Of a stretch of 64,000 nucleotides of DNA, positions 21,893-33,537 are shown piece by piece (positions within the stretch are counted from its first letter, which is position 1; each line of letters begins with the position of its first letter). Location of the stretch: positions 7,498,490-7,562,489 of the forward strand of contig NC_056534.1 in NCBI RefSeq assembly GCF_910596095.1, written 5' to 3'. Both the position numbers and the translations under genes were made by a program. The notes below the pieces were generated by a model. It searched no databases, was not told where the DNA came from, and saw nothing but the letters and a program-made list of their open reading frames with translations. This DNA is from Thunnus maccoyii (taxonomy: Eukaryota; Chordata; Actinopteri; Scombriformes; Scombridae).

Positions 21893-24800
21893 ATCACACG
21901 CATCCACTCTTGGACTTTTGCCACAGAACAAATGAAGATACAACATTTTTTGGTAGAAATAGGGATTCTCCTTCTTCAAAGTTTTTTTGAGCCCCTTACA
22001 GCTGACAACTTCAATGTCTGCACATTGGAGAGTAAGTGATTTACCGGGTGCTAGAGAAAAAGAGGGAGATTGGAGACTGTAAGTTATGATAAATAAACAA
22101 AGCCAACCAATGGGCTTTGATCATTTACATGATATAGAATTCTTCTGAACATGTTTGAAGATTTTCAAAAATCACATACATATCAACATAACATGTGATG
22201 ATCTGCTTTATTTCAAAATATTGTTAACTGTTTTTCAATTTCAGGTGCTGAGCTGCATAAAAGAAATATAGTTTTTTTTTTGAATATGTAATTATTACAG
22301 ACTAAAACCAATACAATGAACTTTATGAAAAGAGATTACATTTGTCAAGTTCAAAAAAAAAAAAAATCTCACTTCTTGTATTATTCGGGCCTCCAGTAGT
22401 GGCAGCGTGACCCACGATCTGAACTTTTTCACTTCTGGAAAAAAAGGAGAAACAGTTGTGGTTACAAAAATACACCATCTGATGTAAATATTACTGTACT
22501 AATTTTTCCTCTGTTTAAAAATGTGAAATCCCACTAAATATCCTGAAAGAGTGCATAATGACTAGTTCTGGACTTGAAACATTTTTTTACAAATTGGATT
22601 TGATTTAGGCATTACTTGTCTTGATTTGAGGCTTGACTTGAGATGTGACTTGGATCTTTATTGCCAAGACAAGCACAACAATGGCTTTGTCCTACTGTAC
22701 CTATCGCTGTAATATCATTATAAAATGTATCTCCTTAAACAAAAATTAAAGCGATATCAAATTTCAGTTTGACTTTGGGCTGTTTTGTGTCACATAGCAA
22801 AATGTAAGTAAGTATAAAAAAAAACTTTTAATGAAGACTGTTTTACTTATGAGAGAAATATACTCACATTTTAGGACCTTTTTGACAGCTGGGAAGAGGT
22901 ACAGGTCGAATCCGAGTGGGATAACTTCACACTACTAACAAACTTCAGTAACTTCAGGGTAACTTCAGTAACATGATGTCATGGGACCTCTTGTTGTTCT
23001 TTTTGTCATAGTCTGTGAAGATCTCAGGTTGTGCTTTAATTCCCACAGAATCTGCTTTACCATGATGTACACCTAAAACTGCATTTATAGTACTGCAAGT
23101 AGGAGTTAAAGAGAAAAATCACTCAATTATACTGTACATCAGGTTTTAATATTACAAGTCTTGCAAAATGCAAAGCAATGACATCTTTATTAGGGCACTG
23201 AAGCTCCAATAGATTCAATTAGATGTTATGTGCAAGAAATACAGTATATACGTTTTTCTCACCATCCTGGCTCCCAGCAGTGAGCTGCAGTAAGAATCCA
23301 CTGATCACTGATCAGAGAGCCACCACAAAAGAACTGTAGTGTAAGAACAGTACTGGTATTAATTATCAGTTGGACATGGTACAGACGCTCATTTGAATCA
23401 CACTCTTTACCTCCGATGATTCTCTTCTGTAGATCCACCACTGTGCTCACTGTGACACCTGAAAGAGAAAGTCCACCACCAGGTAATTGTGAGTTAGAAC
23501 AGTGTTTGTTTGTATTTTTAAGAAAGTGACATATTTGCTCTTAGTAGACAAAAACAGCAGCGTCCATCAGTGTGGGGGAAGTAACTTCAAAAATGTAATT
23601 AATTACTCATTATTACCACATGGGCAGCTCTGGGTGTGAAAAGTGAAGCCAATGTGGAAGTGCCTTAAACCTGCATTCTCTCAAATGGCCAGCAGGGGGC
23701 GACTCCACTGGCTGCAAAAAGAAGTCTGTTTGTATAGAAGTCTAGGGGGAAATGACCCTACTTCTCACTTGATTTATTACCTCAGTAAACACTCTTCTAA
23801 TGATTTTATGCTCTCAGTTGCTATTTTCAGGATTTCTTCAATATAGCGTGATGTTCATTTTGAAAATTATGGCCCGATTTAGAGTAAAATAGTAAGATAT
23901 GCTTTAGGGAGTGAGGTACTGCTGTTGGACCCTGGGGAGCTCCTCCCTAGCTCCATGCTCTTGTCCAAATATGGTCAATTCTCATCACTCCTGGTTCCAA
24001 AAAACCAAGATGGTGACGGTCGAAATGCAAACCAATGTGTGATGTCACGGTGGCTACGTACATTTTTATACAGTCTATAATTATTACTCATTAAAAAAGT
24101 AATTACATTGCTTTAATTTCTCAATATAGAATGTTGTCATAACATTATGAATTTAATTACTTTCATTACTTAGCCATGCTCTGTCAAAGGTGTCTACTAA
24201 CAACTCTAAAGACCCCGCACATCACATTACCAGTTTTTACCACCTATAGAACGAGTGGTTTAACAAGAAGCCAGGCTACGGGTTCGACTGATTTTTTACT
24301 GACAATCAACAACTAGTTTAGCCCTGGTGACTGCAGACAGCACTCAGGAAGCCACCATAACATATAACCAGAGAGCATGCCGGTATTTCCTCATTTCTTG
24401 AAGCCAACTGCCCTCCCCCATCTCCATATGCCAAACTAATATGTGAATTTCAAATTGTAATCCCATGTATTACTGTTTACTGAAACAGTTTACAGTAACA
24501 CCTTACTGTAATTCTTTACTACACAACACTGGTGGCCATTAGTAGAACAGAAAACAGACAAAATTGCAGATTTGTGCAGCTGACGTAGGTTTTAGTCCAT
24601 ATGCAGTATATCATTTTCAACAATTCATTGATGAATAATGAACAAACATAGATAAATGTAAGGAGACAGTTCGGCCCAACTTGTAAAAATGTATTTGTAA
24701 GGTTTGATGCAACTTGAATGTGAAGTAACATGCAGACGATGCAACAGTGTATCCGATGGAGCAATGAACCATAAAATGACATCATCTCAAAAGTGTGTTG

Positions 24801-24903
24801 TTTACAAAAATATAATTGTAACTCAAAGAAAAAGGAATTATGAGAAAGTTTTTGAGTACTCACAGACCCACAGCGAAAGTAGAAGAGGCGTCAGAAGAGC
24901 CAT
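21893..24903 (-). pseudogene. Trypsin-like serine protease (copy A), exons 1-4, disabled
   Basis: Exon 1 (24864-24903) encodes a signal start, MALLTPLLLSLWV. Exon 2 (23263-23458) has the activation site KRIIGGKE and the catalytic His in WILTAAHC. Exon 3 begins at 23092 (phase agrees) and has the catalytic Asp in SHDIMLLKL. Exon 4 (21893-22050) carries FCGKSPRVDACD, with Asp at the S1-pocket position before the expected GDSGG exon. The family cleaves peptide bonds after basic residues and is secreted or granule-stored. It is disabled. A micro-duplication of GTTACTGAAGTT-like sequence in exon 3 introduces a TGA at 22954-22956, and no serine exon follows exon 4. Exons 1, 2 and the first half of exon 3 remain open, so the loss may be recent. 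It resembles a fish trypsin/granzyme-like group, and the exact orthologue is not assignable. Confidence 0.75.
23602..24093. mobile_element. Retroposon-like repeat with 11-bp target duplication
   Basis: Positions 23613-24082 (CAGCAGGGGGCGACTCCACT through TTTTTATACAGTCTATAA) are bounded on both sides by ATTACTCATTA (23602-23612 and 24083-24093). The element lies in intron 1 of protease copy A. I know this sequence type as a common teleost repeat. The direct repeats support a discrete insertion. Confidence 0.65.
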
Positions 24904-25237
24904 AACTGTCACCCTCCAATGACTGAGTGTGGTTACACTGTTCTGTTTGCATTTGAGCCAACAATCACCTCAGAGTTTATCAGCGCAACCCCATTGGCTA
25001 CAAATTTCACGTTTTTTTATCCTTATCAAATGAGAATGACTGGAATTAAAGCAGAAGCAACGAAACAGTCAAGAACCTTGACCATTTCTTAGTGAGCGAG
25101 TCTATTTTATGCTGTATCACACACCACAAACCTATTCCTACCACTAGTATTTCTCTAAAAGCATCTTCAAAGTCCAAACGATCCTGTTCTGACCTTTGTG
25201 ACTTTTTAATTTTTAGTTTGCATGTCATTTACAAGTC

Positions 25238-25880
25238 AAAATGTCACACCCTGCCTGGACTTTGTGTGTTTTTTTGGTCTTTTTATGTTCTTGTGTTCTT
25301 TGGGGTCTCCTGGTTTGCACTTCTGTTTAGTCCTTCGGTTCATATGGGTTTTCTTGTTATATTTGGGTGGTGGGTTTGGACTGCCTTTTGTTGTTTAGCC
25401 TGGTGTGTTGTATACTTTAGTTTAGGTTCATGATGGTTCTTGGACAGGTTGGTGTGGGTTGTATTTAGAGTATTGTGTTTTCTGGGTTTTAGTTTTGTTA
25501 CTGTGTTTCCCTTGTGTGTTCATGTACTCCTCCTCACCTGCCCTGTATCAGTCTCGTCAGCCCTGCTCTGCTCTGTGTCTTCCCCACACCTGCCCTGTAT
25601 CAGTCTCGTCAGCCCTGCCCTGCTTCCTGTGTTTCCCTCAGCCAATCACTCCCAGCCTGCCCTTGTGTCTTGTCACCTGTTCCCCATTCCCTCATTAGTT
25701 TAGTCTGTATTCAAGGTCTGTTTTTGAGTTGAGTCTTTGTTGGATCATTTGTTTTGTTTCGTCTAGTTCTTTTCAGCTCTGTTTGCCTGTTCATGACCAT
25801 CCACGATTAAAGGAGAATTTTTCATCAAATCTGCATTCTGGCCTCTGTGTTTGGGTCCACTCCTGCTTCCCCAACCTGAC
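25238..25880 (+). repeat. Dispersed repeat with TGTCA...TGACA ends
   Basis: It begins TGTCACACCCTGCCTGGAC and ends CCCCAACCTGACA. An inner segment ACCTGCCCTGTATCAGTCTC is present twice in tandem (25537 and 25588). The several overlapping Cys/Ser-rich ORFs here are low-complexity products of the T- and C-rich strand and not genes. Non-autonomous transposon is my reading, and the family is not assigned. Confidence 0.5.
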
Positions 25881-26227
25881 ACAAAAGCACACTGGGACTC
25901 CTTGGACTGCATGCATACAAACTGATATTAGACGATTGAGCCTACTATGGAATATATTGCAGAGTAACTATAGTCTTCACCCCACTTAGACTTTTTAAAG
26001 TTTTTGGAAAACACTGAATCACAGTGCATCTACATTTTTGGCATAAAAAAGCAAAACAAAATTCAATTATCAAAGTAAAAACAAATACCTGAGATAGAGA
26101 GACACAGCACAAAAGCAACCTTTGTTGAATTTACAGTTAATTTAATTGTAAATATATCAATCGTAAATTAAGAGCAATTAAACAGTTTTCTTAATGAATG
26201 TGAAATGTCTGTTATATGACAGAATAT

Positions 26228-26647
26228 TTAACAGTTAACCATGCACACATTACACTTATTTGTCCATGTAATAGTATTTTTTTTTATCCATTGTATATAT
26301 TCACAGATGTCCATGAATCCAGCTGCTTCAGAACAGGCATTGGCAGGAACACCAGTAAAAGAAACGACACCATAAATCATGTGCCGCAACACCCCTCCTC
26401 CACCAGAGTCCCCCTGTGAAAGAGACATACAATATGTATTGTTAGACTTTTGCATCATTTATTGATTATTGATTAAAGTGATAAACCGTGTAACGACTGT
26501 AGGAAAGATATACGGTTATAAACCGTGCCAACTCACTGGACATGCATCCAATCCATGTTTGGCCACAGAACCAGTGCTGTATGTCTGAGCCTCTGACAGT
26601 CGACAACTTGATATCTACATGTTGGAGAGTATTTGATATACCAGGCT
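26228..26647 (-). pseudogene. Trypsin-like serine protease (copy B), exons 4-5, disabled
   Basis: Exon 5 (26228-26413) is open and begins GDSGGGGVLRHMIYGVVSF, with the catalytic Ser and the GFMDICEYIQWIKK end. Exon 4 (26537-26647) shows ISNTLQHVDIK, then a frame change: VVDCQRLR appears in the next frame, and LDACPGDSG spans the exon 4/5 junction in yet another frame. Exon 4 is 111 nt against 158 nt in copy A. The catalytic Ser and the S1 Asp are present, but the frameshifts would stop translation. Exons 1-3 are absent upstream. In transcription order copy B lies before copy A, so this tandem pair has lost opposite ends. Confidence 0.7.
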
Positions 26648-27581
26648 CTGGGGTAAAATAGAAAAAAGTGTTGTGTTTTTTTTATTAGAAAAAGAACTTA
26701 ATCACACTAAAAAAGACACCAACATACGAATGACATATTACCTTACCAGTGTGCATGCAAAGATGCAACAGCATTCTTAAATCAAGTTTTTTTGTATGCT
26801 TTATTTAAAAAAGATGGTCAATTTTTTTCAATATATCTTGAAATGTGCTGAGTTGAGCTTGAGAAGAAAGCCTACTGGAAGATTTATTTATTTCTTTTTC
26901 TTTGCCAAGGTGACATCTTAAAGCCTCCCACAACCTTTGTTTCCTGAATACTACTGCTAACAGAAGAACTGCTGACACAGGAGGAGAGGAGAGGATGAGG
27001 GGATGAGAGGAGAAGAGGGGATTGGAGAGAGGAAAGGAGGGGAGAGATATCCAAATATGATTGCATAGACTATTAACCATGTAATGCACATTTATTTGTG
27101 TCAGTTGCCAGACATAGTAAATAACTAGCCTACCTGAGTTCACTCCTTTTCATTGACAATGCTTAATAATGGTGGGCTATCACCTTCTGTAAATTAGGCT
27201 GGCTGTATTGATATGTTTCAATGGTGATTTAATTCCACAACAGTGACAAACAATATCGGGCCTTAGGGGAAACACTATCGAGGAGACGTGGATCATGCAG
27301 GACACTTGATTTGCGTGCGTTAACTGTGGTGGCTGTGACAAGTCCAAGAAGGAGGGGCAGGGGCTCATACGGTCTTGCAGAGTTAGACGTCAAATGCAGT
27401 AGTCAGGCTTTACAACACGCTTCTAATTGAGAATTGATGCCATGGGCCAAATTAAAAAAACTAAAATGTAAAATTAGAGAAATAAATAGAAAAAATGTCT
27501 TACAAAAAAGTGCACTTATCTAGTCAGAGGCCAAAGGGTCAGATATTTGAGCACCACTATCTGTGCACGTTGCAATTGTTG
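26648..27581. other. Intron remnant of protease copy B and intergenic DNA
   Basis: Positions 26630-26925 (GGAGAGTATTTGATATA through TTTGCCAAGGTGACATCTTA) are repeated in shortened form at 28262-28430. Positions 26970-27050 are purine-rich. No gene is evident. Confidence 0.5.
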
Positions 27582-28030
27582 AGCAGTGGTGGAGGAAATA
27601 TTCAGATACTTTACTTAGGTAAAAGTAAGTAAATAGCAGCAAAATGTACTTAAAATACTAAAGTAAAAGTACGTTTGTTACTCTGACTGATATATTACTA
27701 TATGTGACATCATTAGATTATTAATAGTGAAGCATCAGTGTTAGAGCAGCATGTTACTGTTGTAGCTGCTGGAGGTGGAGCTAGTTTGTTTTCTACTACA
27801 CACTGCTTTTTGTAAGAAGTCAAAAGCCAAACAGGTTGGAAACCACTGGAATAAACTTTAACAATGTGTTGTATTTTTAAAAGCTCTGAAAAGTAACTGA
27901 AGCCAAATAAATGTAATGGTAATGAAAGTACAGTATTTCCCTCTGAAATGTAGTGGTGTGAAAGTATAAAGTAAGTACAAGTACCTCAAATTTGTACGTA
28001 AGACCAGATCTTGAGTAAATGTACTTAGTC
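27582..28030. repeat. hAT-like non-autonomous repeat (AAGTACTTAC family)
   Basis: It begins AGCAGTGGTGGAGGAAATAT and is rich in ACTTA-GTAAAAGTA strings. It ends near ATCTTGAGTAAATGTACTTAG. A related decayed copy lies at 32250-32650. This is a well-known teleost repeat type. The superfamily is assigned from memory. Confidence 0.5.
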
Positions 28031-28049
28031 CTTAATGTAGTTGTTGGAG

Positions 28050-28130
28050 AGAGTTTGAAGATGCAGTTTCCAAATTATTGGAACCGAATGAAATATCAGA
28101 AATTGGTCGGTACTTACATGGTTAGCATCC

Positions 28131-28183
<53 letters not shown>

Positions 28184-28255
28184 TTTGGGGGGTGGAGGCT
28201 GTACCTATAGCTGTTCAGAGCGCAGATGGAGAGCTAATGCGACAGTTCACAAGTA
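28050..28255 (+). repeat. Duplicate of 28800-29042 (unidentified segment)
   Basis: It shares ATTATTGGA-CCGAAT-AAATATCAGAAATTGGT, then TTAGCATCCAAA-TGTGTGT, and ends GCGACAGTTCACAAG, as does 28800-29042. A (GT)n run (28136-28181) has expanded in this copy. Both copies conserve the peptide pattern YWxRxKYQKLV. No function is recognised. Confidence 0.65.
28136..28181 (+). repeat. (GT)n microsatellite
   Basis: This is a continuous GT dinucleotide run of about 22 units inside the duplicated segment. Confidence 0.95.
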
Positions 28256-28261
28256 TTATAT

Positions 28262-28430
28262 ATATATTGGAGAGTATTTGATATAATCACACTAAAAAAA
28301 GACACCAACATATGAATGACAGTTTTTTTCATCAATATATCTTGAAATGTGCTGACTTGAGCTTGAGAAGAAAGCCTACTGGAAAATGTATTTATTTCTT
28401 TTTTCTTTGCCAAGGTGACATCTTAGTATA
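28262..28430 (+). repeat. Shortened duplicate of 26630-26925 with a protease exon 4 scrap
   Basis: TTGGAGAGTATTTGATATAA at the left edge is the antisense of the ISNTLQ codons of protease copy B exon 4. It is followed by CACTAAAAAA-GACACCAACA and by GCTTGAGAAGAAAGCCTACT, as at 26.6-26.9 kb. This is the fourth trace of the protease array in the window. Confidence 0.65.
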
Positions 28431-28645
28431 TATACTATTTAAAGCGTCCTTTCTTTATGGCATTTTGAACGGTACGTGACTACTGAAGGTAGACTAGTTG
28501 TTACTTTGTATAAATGAATAAAATAAATAACAATGTTAAATATAGATAATCACAACGTTCATTTGTCTTAGACGCTAAATTAATGAGACTGAATGCACTT
28601 TGCTATCTTTATTTTCTCCCATTTAATCTTCTATGAATTAAAGCT

Positions 28646-29042
28646 GTGGGTCACAAAAAGACAGTGCGTCACTACATCGAAGTTATATTGCACGGGATAA
28701 AAAAAAGTCTTGCAGAAGGGAATGAAATACAGATGATATCAACCTGCTATATTACATCCTACAGAGATACAGAGATATGGATCCTGCAGACAGCAGAGGA
28801 AGCGTATGTGCAGATTCCTGATTATTGGACCCGAATAAAATATCAGAAATTGGTACCAATAATTGACTTAACTTGTTTAACTGAGGAAGGGAAACGGAGA
28901 TGGCACCTGGTCGATACCTCATTAGCATCCAAATTGTATGTGTGTGTATGTCTGGTGTGTGTGTGTGAGAGCAGAGGATCTGGGGGTGGAGGCTACAGCT
29001 CTCTGAGCGCAGACGGAGCTCTGTAACGCGACAGTTCACAAG
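28646..29042 (+). other. Open frame of 126 codons with duplicated second half, unidentified
   Basis: A frame from 28646 to 29026 is open. It has a charged first half (MGHKKTVRHYIEVILHGIKK) and then AYVQIPDYWTRIKYQKLV, which recurs in diverged form at 28.08 kb. The end runs into a GT-rich repeat (YVCVCLVCVC), so the natural protein cannot be complete. It could be a fragment of a decayed gene captured in a local duplication. I cannot name a family. Confidence 0.3.
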
Positions 29043-31569
29043 CCATATTTAATCTAATCTCATGTGGAGTCAAATCCAGTTTCTATGAGGCAAAAACACC
29101 AACGACTGTAGACAGAGGTGAGTTTTATTTTATTTTTTTTATATATTTCAATTGCTGTCTTAGTTGTATTTTGTCTGCCTTGAGTGCATGAATTTTAATG
29201 TCCATTGATAAGCATATAAAGGTTTAAACACGAGGCTATACTGACTAAATGTGAATGGTAATAAAATGTTTCCTCTAGTCGTTGGCTTATCAAAGCAGAT
29301 GAGCTCAGGTGTGTTCAGGCAAAGTTTGTCGGTTATCTAATTAATTCACCCTATATTATAATTCACACTTTCCTTATCATGTCATTAAATATATATATCT
29401 CTTCTATCTGCTCTTCTCTACGATGCTACTGTATAGTAATAGGCGAAACTTAGGCAAACATAACAGCACATGCGCTCTAATGCGTGTCATATAGCTACAA
29501 GTGTGAGTAGTTATATTTGTATTTAAAAAAGTGCTGTTTTAAAAGCATGCAGTGCACATAGATTAAATGTATATGCATCAATGTACATTAACGCACAGGA
29601 TCTTATCAATGGAGCTGCATTTGCATGATCCACTTGTTTGTAATGGAGATTTTATACATGAGGGTGTTTTCTGACATTACATTGTAGCGTGGAGTTAATA
29701 TTTTCAAAGTTTATCAAATATTCTGCAGGTTCCTTTTCACAAACGCTGTAGTATACACTGTGTGTCTGGTTCTGCTGGTAAATTGTCTCAAATGTTTTTG
29801 TTTGTTTGTTTGTTTGTTTCTTGTACACTCATGCACAATGCATCATCTCAGGTGCCAGTGCAAATACAGGCATACAGGTTATCAAATCACAAACAGCATC
29901 AGGTAAGACTCTGTCGGGTTATGAGAAATGATCGGCTACTATACCCCTGGAAAAAAAAAGAGGAGGAGAGAGAGGAAATTAGGAAATAGAGAGAAGTGAG
30001 GTGAGACTAGATGAGTAAACAAGATGAGATGAATCGAGGGGAAACTATTGAGTCATAGAGAGGAGATAAGTCTGAAGAAGAAGCCAGATTAGATATGAAG
30101 AGAGGAAGACAGAGGAGTCAAGAAGAGATGGGAGAGGATATAAGATATGAGAGGAAATAGGAGAGAAGAGGAAAGAAAGGAAGGAAAGGAGAGAGAGAGA
30201 GAAAGAGAGGGAGCATAATCATAATTGCAAGATGATGAAAAGAAAATTTGAATGATGACTAAAGTAAAACCTCTCCGCTCTCTCCTGATTTATTTTAATC
30301 AGTTTGCACCTGTTAGTGAAGTCTTGCTGCTTAAACTAATGAATAACAGTCAAATAGAAAAAAAAAAAACAATTAAATCTAGCCTTGCATGACCCTTCTT
30401 TCTCTCTCTCTCTCTCTTTCTTTCTGTCTGTCACTGGAAAGTCGGGAGCTTTTTATTTAATTGCACAACATCCACTCTAATGTAGCAGGCTTTTTATTCT
30501 ATTCTGTTCATCTGACCAATTTGGCCTGTAATTACATGCATTTGTATAGACTATACATGTGTTCTGCACACTGTTATTGCAGCTAATACTTGATTGTATT
30601 GTTTTTTGGAAGAACTGTGGCATCGCATGTCACCACAACATAAATACACTCAAACATGTAAAAACACTTTTTTTTTAACCTTCTGAAAAATCCATTCTTT
30701 ATTCTCTGTGGGCGTCTTTTTAACCTTTTAATCCCTCACTCAGGGCAAAGTGGCTCATTTGAATATGTGTGTGAACGCTAGCACACCTCTGCATGATTAT
30801 CTTAGTGTGTATGTGTGGTTTGGGGAAAAAGGCAACCCACGTTAAAAAAAAAACGTAACGTGAGTGCATGTGTGTTTGCGTGTCTGCACATGTTTTTTCA
30901 GGAGTATTGATCAGACCCTCTGGCTAATCTGTGAGCTCTTGTCAGTCTTTGTAATGAAAAGTGCGGAGGCGGCGATGTTGTGGAGACGTAGGCTGGATCC
31001 AGACCTGCAAATCCGTTAATTGAGCAGCAGCGGAGGAAGTAGACTCCCCTTGGGGAATAAGACTGATGGATCGCCAATTAGCTGATGGTGTATCTCTCTT
31101 TCACTTATATTTTCTTGTTCTCAAGTGGAATCATTATGGGAGATGGCGTCGGGGGGGCACTCTTGTTAATCATCTGTCAGCTAAATAACCAATGGATACA
31201 CTTATTGAGGGAGAAACTCCTCTGCTTCATACCCTATTGTAATGTGTTTCATGATGAGCCTGACAGCCACAACCTGAAATGCATTGTTCTAACAATTAAG
31301 TCATTCTATATACTACAAGTGTTGCTGGAGTTTTGACCTTTGACCCTTCTCTATGCATCTTGGAAGTAGGTGAAGTTGTGCATGAAACCCGTACTCTGCT
31401 TCTATGAGGGAGAAACACACGTCTTTATTTATAGCACAGTTGACTACCTGATAATAGCAGCGTACTGTGAGTTCTACTCAAGAATGATCACTTTGTGTGT
31501 GTCGTGACTGTGGTTCCACTTGTGTGTCTTTGTAAAGGCGTTGAAGGACAGGTTGACAGTTTTTCAGGT
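29043..31569. other. Intergenic, low-complexity tracts
   Basis: A purine-rich GA/GGA tract spans about 29950-30205, a (TC)n run lies at about 30400-30425, and (TTTG)n at 29800-29820. Several short ORFs occur with no recognisable domain. Nothing supports a gene. Confidence 0.4.
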
Positions 31570-32100
31570 CTGTCTTACAATAACAGTCGGTTTTCCTCGC
31601 TGTAATCATTCCTCCTGTTCATACTGGCTATTAAAAGATCCCCTTCAAATGTGCTCTTAATGGAAGTGACAGGAGCCACACAGTCATTTTGTGCAAAAAT
31701 TACATTTCAAAGTTTATCTGAAGCTTATATTCAGCCTCAGCAGTCTGAGTTAGTCATATCAAGTAGATATCTGACACATTTATAGTCTTTTGAGCATTAA
31801 AATTCCCTCTTTGTGTTTCCCTGTTGAGCTGCAGTGGCAGCATAGTAACAAAAAGAGCAACTTTGGCACTAAAAAGACTGTAACGTTGAAAGATATCTAC
31901 TTGATTTGACTCATTTGGACGCTGAAGTTTATCTGAAGCTTCATATCAGCCTCAGATAAACTTTTAAATACATTTTTGCACAGAAGGACTGTGGATTTTG
32001 TCTCCCATCACTTACATTGTAAGTGCATTATGAAGGGATCTTCTAATGGTCAGTATGAACAGGAGGAATCATCACAGCAAGAAAAACCTGTTTAAAATAT
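31570..32100. mobile_element. Foldback repeat
   Basis: The left arm has TTTTCCTCGCTGTAATCATT, CCTCCTGTTCATACTGGCTA and AAGTTTATCTGAAGCTTATA. The right arm carries their complements in reverse order (TATCAGCCTCAGATAAACTT, TCAGTATGAACAGGAGGAAT, GCAAGAAAAAC). Half of the same element lies at 6945-7110. No coding frame is present. Confidence 0.7.
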
Positions 32101-32810
32101 TCATTTGGGTACCTAACTATTGTTTTAAGGCAGACTTGAAAAATTATGATCTGTCCCTTAAGGCTTTGTGTTTCAGTGAATATACTGTATTTGATGGAGC
32201 GTTTCCACTTTTAAACAGCATGTCTCAAAACCTCATTATCGCAGAATAAAGACATTATTAAAAAGCTCCACTACAAGTAAAAGGACAGCATTGAAAATGT
32301 TACTTTAGGTATGAAAGAAAATAATTAACCAAACGGCACCTTTGAGTGTTATACTATTATATATTACTAGATTATTACTGCTGATACATTAATGTGTAAG
32401 CAATGCTCATCTCATGTTTTGTAAATAGTTACTGTAGCTGTCAGATAAATATATTGGAGTAAAAAGTGCCATATTTCCCTTTATACTGTAATAGAGTAGA
32501 AATATAAAACAATCAGTGTGAAGAACACACACATCTTTCATGTACAGGTGCAGAGACCAAAAACATGTAGATACTTTCTGTTTCTCAAAGACTCACAGTA
32601 GAAGTATAAAGTGAAAGTACCTCAAAACTGTACTTAAGTACTGTACTTTAAAAAATAGTAATATAATAGTAATATTTTGTAATATACACTGTAATATTCT
32701 ACTCTACTACCTTTACATCTTCTGTTAATGATCATTTTTCTGTATGTTATGTTTAGACTATTTTGTCTCTTTTTGTAAAGCAACTGTTGATACATTCACT
32801 TATACAAAAA
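32101..32810. repeat. Decayed AAGTACTTAC-family repeat
   Basis: Positions 32250-32650 carry the CACTACAAGTAAAAGGACAG and GTACCTCAAAACTGTACTTA strings typical of the element at 27.6-28.0 kb. The remainder is unremarkable. Confidence 0.45.
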
Positions 32811-33537
32811 AAGGATACCACTTTCCAATAGGTTCTAATAAAAGGGGATTTGCAAGTGATTAATAAGCCGTTAATAAGAACAACTTTTGGGTTGTCAGGT
32901 TGTGAAAAAACTCTTACTGTTGTTTCGTATTTGTCCTTTGAAATAAGGATTAATGTGTCCAACTTACTGATGATAATAAGTCATCGATTCTTTGGTTACG
33001 AATGTTAATAGAGTCATTAATAAAGGTCTGAGAGTTCTGACTGGCTAATAAGCCAACAGGTTTGTAGATGTTAATAAGTTTAATAAGTTTATTTTGGTCC
33101 AGATGCTCTGCAGCTATTTTCCAGAAGGTCAGAGGTCAAGAAACAATCATCAGCCACAACCTGACAACCCAAAACATGTTCACATTAATGACTAATAGCT
33201 GACGTGTAAAGCATTAATAAATTATTTGCAAACCACTTATACCACATAACAGTCTTTCTCACAAAACATAGTTGGAAAAGCACAGGTGTGATTAATAAAA
33301 TGAATGATGGCTTAATTCCATTTCGCCGCTACAGTTTCAGGGTCGTGGTATTGTACATGCTGGCTCACTGTCACACTGTCGTGTCTTACCGGGACACTTG
33401 AATAGAATTTTGTTAATAACACCGGTGCTTTTCCTTTGACAAGTTAAAATGTCCACTGCAAAAAAAGACCAATTAGTTACAACTTATAAACGGTAAAACT
33501 TGTAAAACGGGTGCCTTATTAGAAAGTGGTACCCAAA
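32811..33537. mobile_element. TIR element (TACCACTTTC type)
   Basis: The left end is GGATACCACTTTCCAATAGG. The right end is GCCTTATTAGAAAGTGGTAC, whose reverse complement is GTACCACTTTCTAATAAGGC, so the termini pair with a few differences. The interior is rich in TTAATAAG motifs and has no ORF of note. This type is widespread in teleosts. Confidence 0.65.

Noticed and set aside
25092-25989. Several overlapping plus-strand ORFs of 70-113 codons
   Set aside because: They lie in a T/C-rich dispersed repeat, overlap each other in different frames and have no domain.
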